DNA of 36,100 nt from Acidobacteriota bacterium. Its GTDB lineage: Bacteria > Acidobacteriota > Holophagae > Holophagales > Holophagaceae. Location of the stretch: assembly GCA_021812805.1 (NCBI GenBank), contig JAKAMQ010000008.1, positions 1 through 36,100 of the forward strand, in the 5' to 3' direction. Position 1 is the stretch's first letter, and each line of letters begins with the position of its first letter. The position numbers and the translations under genes are program-made. Of this stretch, positions 16,171 to 24,665 are shown in pieces. The notes under the pieces were generated by a model. That model was not told the origin of the DNA. It ran no database searches and saw only the letters and a program-made list of their open reading frames with translations.

Positions 16171-18880
16171 ACCCACACCCCTCGCAACCCCCTGGGGCAC
16201 TCTGGGGGACTTGGCCACGGCATCCTTCGTCCTGGCGGCCCTCACGGGCGCGGTCCTGGCCATTCCCTACGACCCCGCGAACGCCTACGGATCCATCGCC
16301 ACCCTGCTTCTGGCCAACGCACCCGGCAGCTTCTTCCGCAACCTGCACTACTGGTCAGCCCAGTTCTGTCTGGTGTTGTCGGTCCTGCACCTCGCGGATC
16401 ACCTGTGGCTGAGCACCGAAGGCAGGGTTCGACGCGGCGCATGGCTTCGACTCACCTTGTCGCTGCCGATCCTGGTCTACCTCATGCTGAGCGGATTCCT
16501 CCTCCGGGGTGATCTGGAAGGCCAGCAGGCCCTGCGCATCGTCTCCCAGATCTTGGGTCAGGTCCCAGTCCTGGGTGCGCCGCTGGTCACCCTCCTGTTT
16601 GGCCGTGGGGGGCGCCTGGACGTGGTGTACGTGCAGCATGCGGCCACGGCCACGATCCTGGTGTGGCTCTTCATCCAGGAGCACACCCGCCGGCTCTGGC
16701 CCCGCCCGGCGGCCTTCCTGGCCGCAGGCCTGGCCGCAACGCTTCTCTCCCTGGGGTTTTCGCCGGGCCTCCACGACGGCCTGGATCCCATCGTCAAAGG
16801 CCCTTGGTACTTCCTGGGTCTGCAGGAGATCCTCCACTGGACCCGCTGGCCAGTCCTGGTGCCCTTCACCATCGTCCTCCTGGTGGCCATTCTCTACGCC
16901 ATTCCTCGATTGAAATCCCCCTGGGCCCGGCGGGCCAAGTGGACCCTGCTGGGGCTGGGCCTGGTGTACGGGGGGCTTTGCGGCGTGGGGGGCGTGTTAC
17001 GTGGAGAATCCTGGAGCTGGGGCCCCGCCTGGCCCCGGGGGGGCGGGAACCTCCAGGTGGGCTGGGTCTTCGCGCGGACGCCTGCTGCGCCAGTGCCTCT
17101 GCCTCTGGTGCAGGGGCACCCCGAAGGCTGCCTCGTCTGCCACGTCGGCATGACCGGCCTCGGGAACGCGCATCGACCCGAAGCCGTGGGCTGTGCATCC
17201 TGCCACGGCGGGAATCCCCTCACCCTGCAGAAGAGCAGAGCCCACGCGGGCATGATCCGGATCCCGGGCAACCTGGCCGACGCCGCCCGAAGTTGCGGCA
17301 CCTCGGCCTGCCACGCCGAGATCATCCCCCGGGTGGATCGATCCGTGATGACCACCATGGCGGGCGTGGTGGCCGTGGACCGCCATGCTTTCGGGGAGGC
17401 CCCCGCCCCTGGGGGCGGAATCCCCAAGGTGGCCGCCCTGGGGCACAGCCCGGCGGACACCCACCTGCGGCAACTCTGCGCCGGCTGCCACCTGGGCACT
17501 CCCAAGGAGCACCTGGGCACGGACACCGGAGACACCCCCGGCGGCGGATGTCTGGCCTGCCATCTGGTGTACAGTCCGGCGGCACAGAAGGCCCTCGCAA
17601 CGGATCAGCGCCAGCGGAGCACGGGGCGCGCAGAGGCCCCCAAGGTGCATCCGGCGCTCTCCCTGGACCTGGACGATGGGAAGTGTTTCTTCTGCCACAG
17701 CCGCTCTGGGCGGATCTCCCTCGCCTATGAGGGCTGGATGGAGCTGCAGGATCCCCCGGACAGTCTGCGCGGCACTGCCGACCAGATCAGCGGCCGGTAC
17801 CGCACCCTGGCGGATGACCGCGTGCTCGAGCGGATCACGCCCGACATCCACCAGGAGAAGGGCATGGCCTGCGTGGATTGCCACACGGCCACGGAGGTCA
17901 TGGGGGACGGTACGACCCACGCCTTCAAGCGGGAGCAGGTGCGCCTCGCCTGCCAGGACTGCCACAGCCGGCCCGGACAGCCGCTGCCCTCCCTGCCCCT
18001 GAAGGCCCTGGATCCCGAATCCCGAAGGCTCCTGGTCCTGCGGGCCTGGCCGGGTGGCACCCCCCAGCGCTTCATCCGAACGGAGCGCGGAGAGGCCCTA
18101 GTGAACGGCACTTTCGACGAGACGAGCGGGCGGCCCATGTTGATCCGCAAGAAGACGGGACAGCGCCTGCCCCTCTTGTCCCAGATCAGCGACTGCTCGG
18201 CCCCCGCTCATGCCCGCCTCGCCTGCGGCGCCTGCCATACCGCCTGGACCCCCAGTTGCGCCTCTTGCCACACCTCCTTCGACCGCACTGCAGAATCCTA
18301 TGACTGGATCGCCCGCAAGGATGTAGCCGGTGCCTGGGTGGAGACCTCCCAGGCCTTCGAGGCCCGTCCGCCCACTCTCGGCATCCAGGCGGGCGAACCT
18401 GGCGGCCAATCCACGGTCCAGACCTTCGCGCCCGGCATGGTGATGACCCTGGATCGCCCCGGTGTGCCGACCACCTTCCAGCGCCGCTACGCGCGGAGCG
18501 AGCCCCACACCACCACTCGGAGATCGCGCCCCTGCGCCTCCTGCCACAACGATTCCCAGGCCCTGGGCTATGGCCGGGGGCAGCTCCGCTTCGCGGCCAC
18601 GGGCCGGGACGGGCGCTGGACCTTCATCCCTGCCTTGCCTCCGGGCCCCGATGGGTTGCCCGCCGATGCCTGGATCCCCTTCCTCGGCACCCGGACAGAA
18701 CCCGTGTCCACGCGGCTGGACGTGCGGCCCTTCAGCGTGGATGAGCAACGCCGCATCCTCACCGTCGGCGCCTGCCTCACCTGCCATGATGGCGCGTCCC
18801 ACGTCATGCGGAATTCCCTTCACGACTTCAAGGGGCTCCTGGCGCGCCGCAGCCCACGTTGTCGCCTACCGGTCTGGTGA
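16157..18880 (+). CDS. Cytochrome b (b6/subunit IV-like) fused to multihaem cytochrome c domain
   Basis: N-terminal cyt b-like TM region (NLHYWSAQFCLVLSVLHLADHLWL, VQHAATATILVWLFIQEH, IVKGPWYFLGLQEILHW) followed by 11 CXXCH motifs plus one CX4CH (CGTSACH). GTG at 16157 preferred over TTG at 16121; overlaps Rieske gene. Confidence 0.9.
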   Translation: MSSPRPTPLATPWGTLGDLATASFVLAALTGAVLAIPYDPANAYGSIATLLLANAPGSFFRNLHYWSAQFCLVLSVLHLADHLWLSTEGRVRRGAWLRLTLSLPILVYLMLSGFLLRGDLEGQQALRIVSQILGQVPVLGAPLVTLLFGRGGRLDVVYVQHAATATILVWLFIQEHTRRLWPRPAAFLAAGLAATLLSLGFSPGLHDGLDPIVKGPWYFLGLQEILHWTRWPVLVPFTIVLLVAILYAIPRLKSPWARRAKWTLLGLGLVYGGLCGVGGVLRGESWSWGPAWPRGGGNLQVGWVFARTPAAPVPLPLVQGHPEGCLVCHVGMTGLGNAHRPEAVGCASCHGGNPLTLQKSRAHAGMIRIPGNLADAARSCGTSACHAEIIPRVDRSVMTTMAGVVAVDRHAFGEAPAPGGGIPKVAALGHSPADTHLRQLCAGCHLGTPKEHLGTDTGDTPGGGCLACHLVYSPAAQKALATDQRQRSTGRAEAPKVHPALSLDLDDGKCFFCHSRSGRISLAYEGWMELQDPPDSLRGTADQISGRYRTLADDRVLERITPDIHQEKGMACVDCHTATEVMGDGTTHAFKREQVRLACQDCHSRPGQPLPSLPLKALDPESRRLLVLRAWPGGTPQRFIRTERGEALVNGTFDETSGRPMLIRKKTGQRLPLLSQISDCSAPAHARLACGACHTAWTPSCASCHTSFDRTAESYDWIARKDVAGAWVETSQAFEARPPTLGIQAGEPGGQSTVQTFAPGMVMTLDRPGVPTTFQRRYARSEPHTTTRRSRPCASCHNDSQALGYGRGQLRFAATGRDGRWTFIPALPPGPDGLPADAWIPFLGTRTEPVSTRLDVRPFSVDEQRRILTVGACLTCHDGASHVMRNSLHDFKGLLARRSPRCRLPVW

Positions 18881-18899
18881 TCCGGCACGCCAAACAAAC

Positions 18900-18925
18900 G
18901 CGGGGCCCGGTCACCCGGGCCCCGC
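18900..18925. terminator. Likely bidirectional terminator hairpin
   Basis: GCGGGGCCCGG-TCAC-CCGGGCCCCGC, 11-bp perfect arms between convergent genes (18880 + / 18949 -). Confidence 0.75.
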
Positions 18926-18948
18926 TCCTCGCCGCATGCTCCAACCCT

Positions 18949-19239
18949 CTAGCACCCCGCAGCGGCCAGGCTCTTGTCGAAGGTCACTTCCTCGCCATCC
19001 TTCAGCTCGTTGGCCTTGGGGGAGGAAAGGGTCACGGTGACACCTTCCACCGCCGTGATCTTGCCGTTGATCTTGTGGTTGATCTTCACCTGGATGCCCT
19101 TCTTCACCCAGGAGGCGAGCGCGCCTTCGGTCTTCACCACCACGGTCCGATCCTTGACGGACACGACCTTTCCCTTGGCGGGGGCGGCGAACGCGGCAGT
19201 GGCCACGAGGACGGCAAGCAGGGCAGAACGCTTGAACAT
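18949..19239 (-). CDS. Small secreted protein of unknown function (paralogue of 25785..26123), C-terminal Gly-Cys
   Basis: Signal peptide MFKRSALLAVLVATAAFAAPA; GKVVSVKDRTVVVKTEG...VKKGIQVKINHKINGKITAVEGVTVTLSSPKANELKDGEEVTFDKSLAAAGC; good RBS AGGAGCTCCCATG. Confidence 0.85.
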   Translation of the reverse strand: MFKRSALLAVLVATAAFAAPAKGKVVSVKDRTVVVKTEGALASWVKKGIQVKINHKINGKITAVEGVTVTLSSPKANELKDGEEVTFDKSLAAAGC

Positions 19240-19277
19240 GGGAGCTCCTTTTAGGAAACGGGCCGGGCCCGGGGGAT

Positions 19278-20603
19278 CTAGAAGACGATCTGAAGCATCA
19301 TCCGATAGGTGTTGTAGGAGGTTACCTTCGGCGTGGTTCCGACTACGTCGCCAACCAGGTTCGTGGGCTGGTCGAAGTCGGTCTTCAGGTACTCCGCGGT
19401 GAGTCGCACGTTCTGGCCGTGGATGTAGTAGTTGATCCCGCCACCGGTCTGCTTAATGCGCTGGTTCGTGGCATTGAGCAGGGACGGGAAACGCCAGTTT
19501 TCCGCCAGAACGTAGGGCTGGACCAGGCCTTCCTGGCCCACGGTGACGGGCAGGAGGTAGGCGCCCTTCACATAGTTGCCTTCCTTCTGACCGTTGAGAC
19601 CGCCGATGTTGGCCAGCAGGTCGCCGGGGTTCTTGTTGGTGAGGTAGGCATCCTGGAAGTCGTTTTTTAGATACTGGCCCGTGAGGGTGTAGGTGCCCGC
19701 GTTGGCTGTGGGGTATTCGAACAGGAAATCCCCGGCTATGGCTTTGTAGTCCACCGTATCGCCGTTGAGGATGTTGCCGGTGGCATCCACGTTCTTGTAG
19801 ACCGCCGAGGCCTGGTAGGCATAGCCGCCGCCGACGGTGAGGATCGTCGCCTGCCCCAGATAGCTCCCCGCGTAACCAGAACCCGGCTCGGGATCCAGGA
19901 AGGCGTAAGCCACACGGCCCACGTACTCGAAGGTGTTCTTAGGCTGCATGGAGGACTTGAAGGTCGCTCCCGTGAACGGGTTGGCGGCCGTGGTGTAGCC
20001 CTCTCTCCCCTGGAAGGCGCCGAGCCAGTAGTCGAGCTTGTGGTCGAAGAATCCGCCCCAGGCCACCGCGCCGGTGTCACGACTGAACTTGGCGGCGGAG
20101 TTGCCATAGGCGGTGTAGACGAACATGGAGCGGTCCTGGGACAGCGGCGCGAAGCAGTCATCCAAGTTGGCCCGGGTAAGGGGAAGCTTGGTGAGGCCGA
20201 TCTTGAAGTTCAGCGCGTCGCTCAGTCCAGCCGTGATGTAAGCATCGATGATCCGCACATCCCGATCATCCGCATTCGTGTCCTGCCCCGAAACGCCATA
20301 GCCGAGGGGACCCTGCTTGGAGGTACCCGTGGCGCCGCAAGACTGCCACTTGAAACCCCACACGTCATTGAATTTGCCAGTAAGGGTCAACCGGAGACGC
20401 TGGAAATGGATGTCCGTACGGGAGCCGCGATGGTCCATGCCGTTGCCCAGGTCGGTCTCCTCGGCGAACACCTGGCCCTTGAGGTTGATCTTGATGTTCT
20501 TGACCCATTCGGGGACGTCCTGGGCCCGTGCGATGGTGGCGAAAGCGAACGCCGTCAGGCCCAGCGTCAAAGGGCGCCGGAGGGTGTGTCGGGGGGAAGC
20601 CAT
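19278..20603 (-). CDS. Outer membrane porin (OprO/OprP-like beta barrel)
   Basis: Signal peptide; barrel-like alternation, IKINLKGQVFAEETDLG...GSRTDIHFQRLRLTLTGKFNDVWGFKWQ, KIGLTKLPLTRANLDD, C-terminal ...YNTYRMMLQIVF ending in Phe. Start at MASPRHTLRR (20603). Confidence 0.82.
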   Translation of the reverse strand: MASPRHTLRRPLTLGLTAFAFATIARAQDVPEWVKNIKINLKGQVFAEETDLGNGMDHRGSRTDIHFQRLRLTLTGKFNDVWGFKWQSCGATGTSKQGPLGYGVSGQDTNADDRDVRIIDAYITAGLSDALNFKIGLTKLPLTRANLDDCFAPLSQDRSMFVYTAYGNSAAKFSRDTGAVAWGGFFDHKLDYWLGAFQGREGYTTAANPFTGATFKSSMQPKNTFEYVGRVAYAFLDPEPGSGYAGSYLGQATILTVGGGYAYQASAVYKNVDATGNILNGDTVDYKAIAGDFLFEYPTANAGTYTLTGQYLKNDFQDAYLTNKNPGDLLANIGGLNGQKEGNYVKGAYLLPVTVGQEGLVQPYVLAENWRFPSLLNATNQRIKQTGGGINYYIHGQNVRLTAEYLKTDFDQPTNLVGDVVGTTPKVTSYNTYRMMLQIVF

Positions 20604-20637
20604 GGATCGCTCCTTGAGAAACGGGGGGGGGATGAGT

Positions 20638-20663
20638 GTTAGACGATGGCTTAATCGTCTAAC
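20638..20663. repeat. Perfect inverted repeat (10-bp arms, 6-nt loop) upstream of porin
   Basis: GTTAGACGAT-GGCTTA-ATCGTCTAAC. Confidence 0.8.
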
Positions 20664-20712
20664 GAGCATGCTTCAATCTGAGGTCTTCACCGGCCCGAAG
20701 CCAAGTGAATGG

Positions 20713-20733
20713 TTCGCATGGAGGCCATGCGAA
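20713..20733. repeat. Perfect inverted repeat (9-bp arms, 3-nt loop)
   Basis: TTCGCATGG-AGG-CCATGCGAA between cytochrome b gene and porin gene. Confidence 0.8.
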
Positions 20734-20746
20734 AACCGCATGGTTC

Positions 20747-21559
20747 CTACGTGGAGGAAGACTCGTTTGCCTTGGTGGGATCCGGTTGGACGGCCTGGTC
20801 GTGCTTCACTTCCCAGGCCTGTTCCTTGAGCTTCATCTCCCTCCACCACTTGAAGTGATGGGAGTAGGCGAACACCTCGTCCACCACGCCGGAGAACATG
20901 GAGAAGAAGGCAGGCTTTTCTTCCGGGAACACCGCGCCCATGTAGACGTGGACGATCAGCCCTGAGAACACGCCGCCCACGGCGCAGAAGTGGATGAGGG
21001 CCGCCCAGCCCACCACGGCCGTTCCGAACAGGTGGAACGCCATGATGAGGCCCGTGGCCATGATGACCGGCAGGGCCGCGTACACCATCAGGGCGAACAG
21101 CTTCTGGCCTGCGTTGTAGACACCCTGGGGAGGGAGCGATTCGCTGGAGCGCCCAAGGATGCCCAGCACCCGGATGCGCAGCCAGGCCATGTCGTCGGCA
21201 TCCAGGGCGATCTCCCGCTTCAGCACTTCCTGGGAGAGGTAGGTCCGCCAGCCGAACAGGCCATAGACCAGGAAGACCGCGATCCAGGTGAGGCCGAGGC
21301 CCAGGTGGATGCGCATCAGGTTGGCCCGTGACCCGGCCAGCTCTGTGAGGGTCTGGATGAAGGCCACGGGCACCACCCGGAGACGATCCGCGGAAACCAG
21401 CGCGACCCCGGTGCTCAGCTCCCAGATCCACACCAGGGCATTGAACCAGTGCAGCAGGATGATGGCGATGTGGTGCTTCTTGAGGTGCCGCTGCCGCATG
21501 GCCTCGACCTGCTCGCCGCTGAGTGGAATCGGATGTTCGGGAATCGGACTAGTCTTCAT
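20747..21559 (-). CDS. Membrane cytochrome b subunit (FdnI/PhsC-like)
   Basis: Four TM segments with His residues (HHIAIILLHWFNALVWIWELSTG, LMRIHLGLGLTWIAVFLVYG, FSGLIVHVYMGAV); follows FeS subunit gene. Start may be 21574. Confidence 0.85.
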   Translation of the reverse strand: MKTSPIPEHPIPLSGEQVEAMRQRHLKKHHIAIILLHWFNALVWIWELSTGVALVSADRLRVVPVAFIQTLTELAGSRANLMRIHLGLGLTWIAVFLVYGLFGWRTYLSQEVLKREIALDADDMAWLRIRVLGILGRSSESLPPQGVYNAGQKLFALMVYAALPVIMATGLIMAFHLFGTAVVGWAALIHFCAVGGVFSGLIVHVYMGAVFPEEKPAFFSMFSGVVDEVFAYSHHFKWWREMKLKEQAWEVKHDQAVQPDPTKANESSST

Positions 21560-22280
21560 AGTCTTCCTCTCCATGCCAGAGCTGATGGAAGAAGGCGACG
21601 GCCTGGCCCGCGAAGGTCAGCCCCACGGCCCCCACGACGACCGGTCTTGCCACCTTCTCCCAGAGGCTTCCGGAAACCGGCATGTGGGGCGGTCGGGGAG
21701 GGAAGGCGTCCATGACGAGGGCCACTTGCTGGGGCTTGCCCTGGTAGTAGACATGGGGCCCCACGTGAATGGCCTGGGTCTCCCGGCGCTGGGCACCCAG
21801 GTCGTACACCAGCTTGAAGACCGGGCTTTCGCGATCCTCCAGGTTCCCAAAGACCTTGGCGTGGGTGGGACAGGTCGCCACGCAGGCCGGCTCCTGACCC
21901 CGTGCGACGCGCGGGGCGCAGAAATCGCACTTGTCGGCCTTCTTGAGGACGGGATGGATGTAGCGGGCGTCGTAGGGACAGGCCGCCACACAGTAGCCGC
22001 AGCCGATGCACACCTCGCGGTTCACCCGGACGGCGCCGTTGGCATCGCGGAAGGTGGCGCCGGAGGGGCAGGCGGGCAGACAGGGCGCCTCGTCGCACTG
22101 GGCGCACTGGGCCACCAGGATGCCCGCCGCCAAATCGGGGAAGGTGCCTTGCACAGGCGTGTGCTGGATGTGCGTGCGGGCATAGCCCGCCGGCACGTCC
22201 CATTCGGCGTTGCAGGCGGCGGTGCAGGCCTGACAGCCCACGCACCTCCGAAGATCCGTGACCATGGCATGGCGGGTCAT
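21549..22280 (-). CDS. 4Fe-4S electron transfer subunit (PhsB/PsrB-like) with C-terminal TM segment
   Basis: CVGCQACTAACN, CAQCDEAPCLPACPSGA, CIGCGYCVAACPYDARYIHP, CDFCAPRVARGQEPACVATCPTHA. Confidence 0.9.
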   Translation of the reverse strand: MTRHAMVTDLRRCVGCQACTAACNAEWDVPAGYARTHIQHTPVQGTFPDLAAGILVAQCAQCDEAPCLPACPSGATFRDANGAVRVNREVCIGCGYCVAACPYDARYIHPVLKKADKCDFCAPRVARGQEPACVATCPTHAKVFGNLEDRESPVFKLVYDLGAQRRETQAIHVGPHVYYQGKPQQVALVMDAFPPRPPHMPVSGSLWEKVARPVVVGAVGLTFAGQAVAFFHQLWHGEEDYED

Positions 22281-22290
22281 GGGTTCCTCC

Positions 22291-24513
22291 TCAGCGTTCG
22301 GATGCGATGGCCACAGGCTTCACGAAATTCACGCGCATGCCAGTTCCCCCCATGAGGGGATCCACTTTCACGCGAGTCATCAGATCGGTGTCCGAAGCAC
22401 CCATGCCCCCCGCGCGGCTGAGCAGCCGCGACCGCTGGCCGAACCCGTGGACAAGGTAGACGCAGTCGGAGCGGATGCCTTCCGTCGCCTTCAGGCGCAC
22501 CGGCAGGGTCTGGACCCCGTCCTGGTTCTGGACCACCACCCGCTGGTGGTCCTGCAGGCCCAGGCGCGCAGCGGCCGAGCTGTTGATCCACAGCTCGTTC
22601 TCGGGCATCAGCCCGTGCAGCATCTCGTTGTTCTCGCTCCGGGCGAAGGAATGCACCGGGGCGCGTCCGTAGATGAGCCTGAAATGGCCGGCGGGCGGCT
22701 CCTCCACGGGCGTGTAGCGCGGCAGGGGATCGAACCCCAATTCCTTCAGGCGGGTGGAATGGAGTTCGATCTTCCCGCTATCGGTCTCGAAGAGCGTATC
22801 GCCCGAGGCGATCCGGTCCTCAAGATAGGGCCTTCCGGGGAAGGGCATCGCGCCCCGCACCTTCAACGCCTCCGGGTTGATCTCCATGGGCTCGACCAGC
22901 GTGGCGTAATGTTCTTCCGGGGTCTTCCAAGGGAAATACGCCTCGAGGCCCAGCCGCCTGGCCATCTCTTGAGCGATCCACCAGCCCGGCTTCGACTCGT
23001 ACTTCGGTTCGACCGCCGGGAATCTCACCGACACGAAGGGGACTTTCGCGCTCTCGGCCACGGCGGGCGGATCGTACCGTTCCAGGTAGGTGGCCTCGGG
23101 CAGCACGAGATCCGCCCACAGCACATGATCGTTGGGCATGATGTCGACGACCACCATCAGGTCGAGGCCCTTGATGGCCTGTTTGGTCCGCTCGGGCTGG
23201 GGGATGCTCTGAACCACATTTTGGCCGTAGACGATCCAGGCCTTGATGGGGTACGGCTTCCCGGTGAGCGTGGCCTCCACCAGGCCGTTGGTGACCCCCA
23301 GTTCCTCGGAGGCGAGGGGGAACGTGGTGCCCGCACCATCCGCCCGGCCCTTCGCCGATTCCGGGAAATCCGGCAGGTCGAAGCTGCCCTTGGGCACCGA
23401 GGTGGGAAGCGTGATCCCGCCTTTACGGCCCCAACTCCCCAGCAGGGCCGTGAGGATGGCCATGGCGCGGGCCCGCTGGGTATCGTCTCCGTACCAAGTG
23501 GCGTGGCGTCCGGGATGCAGCGCCACCGCTGGTTTCGCGGCACCCATGGCGCGGGCTGTTGCCCGGATGCGCTCGGCGGGAATCTCGGTGATCTGGGCCG
23601 CCCACTCCGGCGTGAAGGGGCGCACATGCTCAGCCAGCTTATCGAATCCATTGGCGTACTTCCGGATGTAGTCCTGGTCGTAGAGGTTCTCCGCGATGAG
23701 GACGTGCATCCAGGCCAGCAACAGGGCGATGTCCGTGCCTGGCTTGATGGGAAGCCACCAGTCGGCCTTCTCGGCCGCAGTGCTGAAGCGGGGATCCACC
23801 ACCACCAGCTTCGCCCCCTTGGCAAGCCCTTCGGCGAAGGACGCGACCTGGCTGGTGAAGACGTTCTCGCCGATGTGGGTGCCGATGAGCACCATCAGCT
23901 TCGTCTCGTCCAGATCCACCGGCTCGGGAGACCCGAGTCCCCGCCCGAAGGTCAGGGCGTAGCCCACCTCCCGGGGACCCCGGCACTGGGCGAAGGCGGG
24001 CTCGGCACTGTTGGGTGTGCCGTAGGCCTTCATCAGGGTGTGGAAGAAGCCCGCGCTGACGCCATGGGGAAAGAAGGCCACGGATTCAGGCCCGTGGGTC
24101 TGCTTGAGGGCCTTCAGCTTGCTCGCCAGGAAGTCCAGGGCTTCCTCCCAGGTTACGCGCTTGAAGCGCCCTTCGCCCCGCTCGCCCACGCGCATCAGGG
24201 GATACTTCAGGCGGTCCCGGTCGTAGAGCAGAAAGGCGCCCGCGTTGCCTCGGGCGCAGATGCGGCCCTTCGTCAGCGGGTGGTCCGGATTGCCCTCCAC
24301 CCGCAGCACCCTGCCATCGGCCACGCTGGCCAGGATCCCGCAGCGCCAGAAACACATCTCGCAGACCGAAGCGACCTTCTTGACGCGCTGTTCCCCCCGC
24401 CATCCCGGGGGATTCCCTGGAATCGTGATGGGCCGGCCTGCACCGAGGAGGCTGACGGAGCCCACGGCCCCCCAGGTTCCAATGAATGACCGACGACTGA
24501 TCGCTTTCGCCAT
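22291..24513 (-). CDS. Tat-exported molybdopterin oxidoreductase (Phs/Psr-like: thiosulfate/polysulfide or related reductase)
   Basis: Tat motif SRRSFIG; CEMCFWRCGILASVADGRVLRVEGNPDHPLTKGRICARG FeS motif; FAQCRGPREVGYALTFGRG candidate active-site Cys; VDPRFSTAAEKADWWLPIKPGTD. Confidence 0.88.
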   Translation of the reverse strand: MAKAISRRSFIGTWGAVGSVSLLGAGRPITIPGNPPGWRGEQRVKKVASVCEMCFWRCGILASVADGRVLRVEGNPDHPLTKGRICARGNAGAFLLYDRDRLKYPLMRVGERGEGRFKRVTWEEALDFLASKLKALKQTHGPESVAFFPHGVSAGFFHTLMKAYGTPNSAEPAFAQCRGPREVGYALTFGRGLGSPEPVDLDETKLMVLIGTHIGENVFTSQVASFAEGLAKGAKLVVVDPRFSTAAEKADWWLPIKPGTDIALLLAWMHVLIAENLYDQDYIRKYANGFDKLAEHVRPFTPEWAAQITEIPAERIRATARAMGAAKPAVALHPGRHATWYGDDTQRARAMAILTALLGSWGRKGGITLPTSVPKGSFDLPDFPESAKGRADGAGTTFPLASEELGVTNGLVEATLTGKPYPIKAWIVYGQNVVQSIPQPERTKQAIKGLDLMVVVDIMPNDHVLWADLVLPEATYLERYDPPAVAESAKVPFVSVRFPAVEPKYESKPGWWIAQEMARRLGLEAYFPWKTPEEHYATLVEPMEINPEALKVRGAMPFPGRPYLEDRIASGDTLFETDSGKIELHSTRLKELGFDPLPRYTPVEEPPAGHFRLIYGRAPVHSFARSENNEMLHGLMPENELWINSSAAARLGLQDHQRVVVQNQDGVQTLPVRLKATEGIRSDCVYLVHGFGQRSRLLSRAGGMGASDTDLMTRVKVDPLMGGTGMRVNFVKPVAIASER

Positions 24514-24558
24514 GGGATCCTTCCTTGGCCGCTCCAGCACCCGATATGCGTGCCTCCC

Positions 24559-24592
24559 ATTGATTTATCTACCGGATGGTATTTAAAACAAT
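24559..24592. promoter_or_regulatory. Imperfect inverted repeat in divergent LysR/oxidoreductase promoter region
   Basis: ATTGATTTA-N16-TAAAACAAT (8/9 arm match) in an AT-rich intergenic stretch. Confidence 0.4.
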
Positions 24593-24599
24593 TGAATGC

Positions 24600-24634
24600 T
24601 TCGCATGGCGCTCATGACGAACCGTCATGAGCGC
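24600..24634. promoter_or_regulatory. Candidate regulator operator: TTCGCATGG element plus perfect 12-bp inverted repeat
   Basis: GCGCTCATGACG-AAC-CGTCATGAGCGC (24608-24619/24623-24634) immediately upstream of the LysR gene; TTCGCATGG (24600-24608) repeated at 20713-20721. Confidence 0.6.
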
Positions 24635-24665
24635 GGTAGAGTGGTGCCCAGGCAGGGAGCCCCTG

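Noticed and set aside
22258-24489. 743 aa plus-strand ORF
   Set aside because: Exact antisense of the Phs-like Mo-oxidoreductase; His/Gly/Asp-rich with no motifs.
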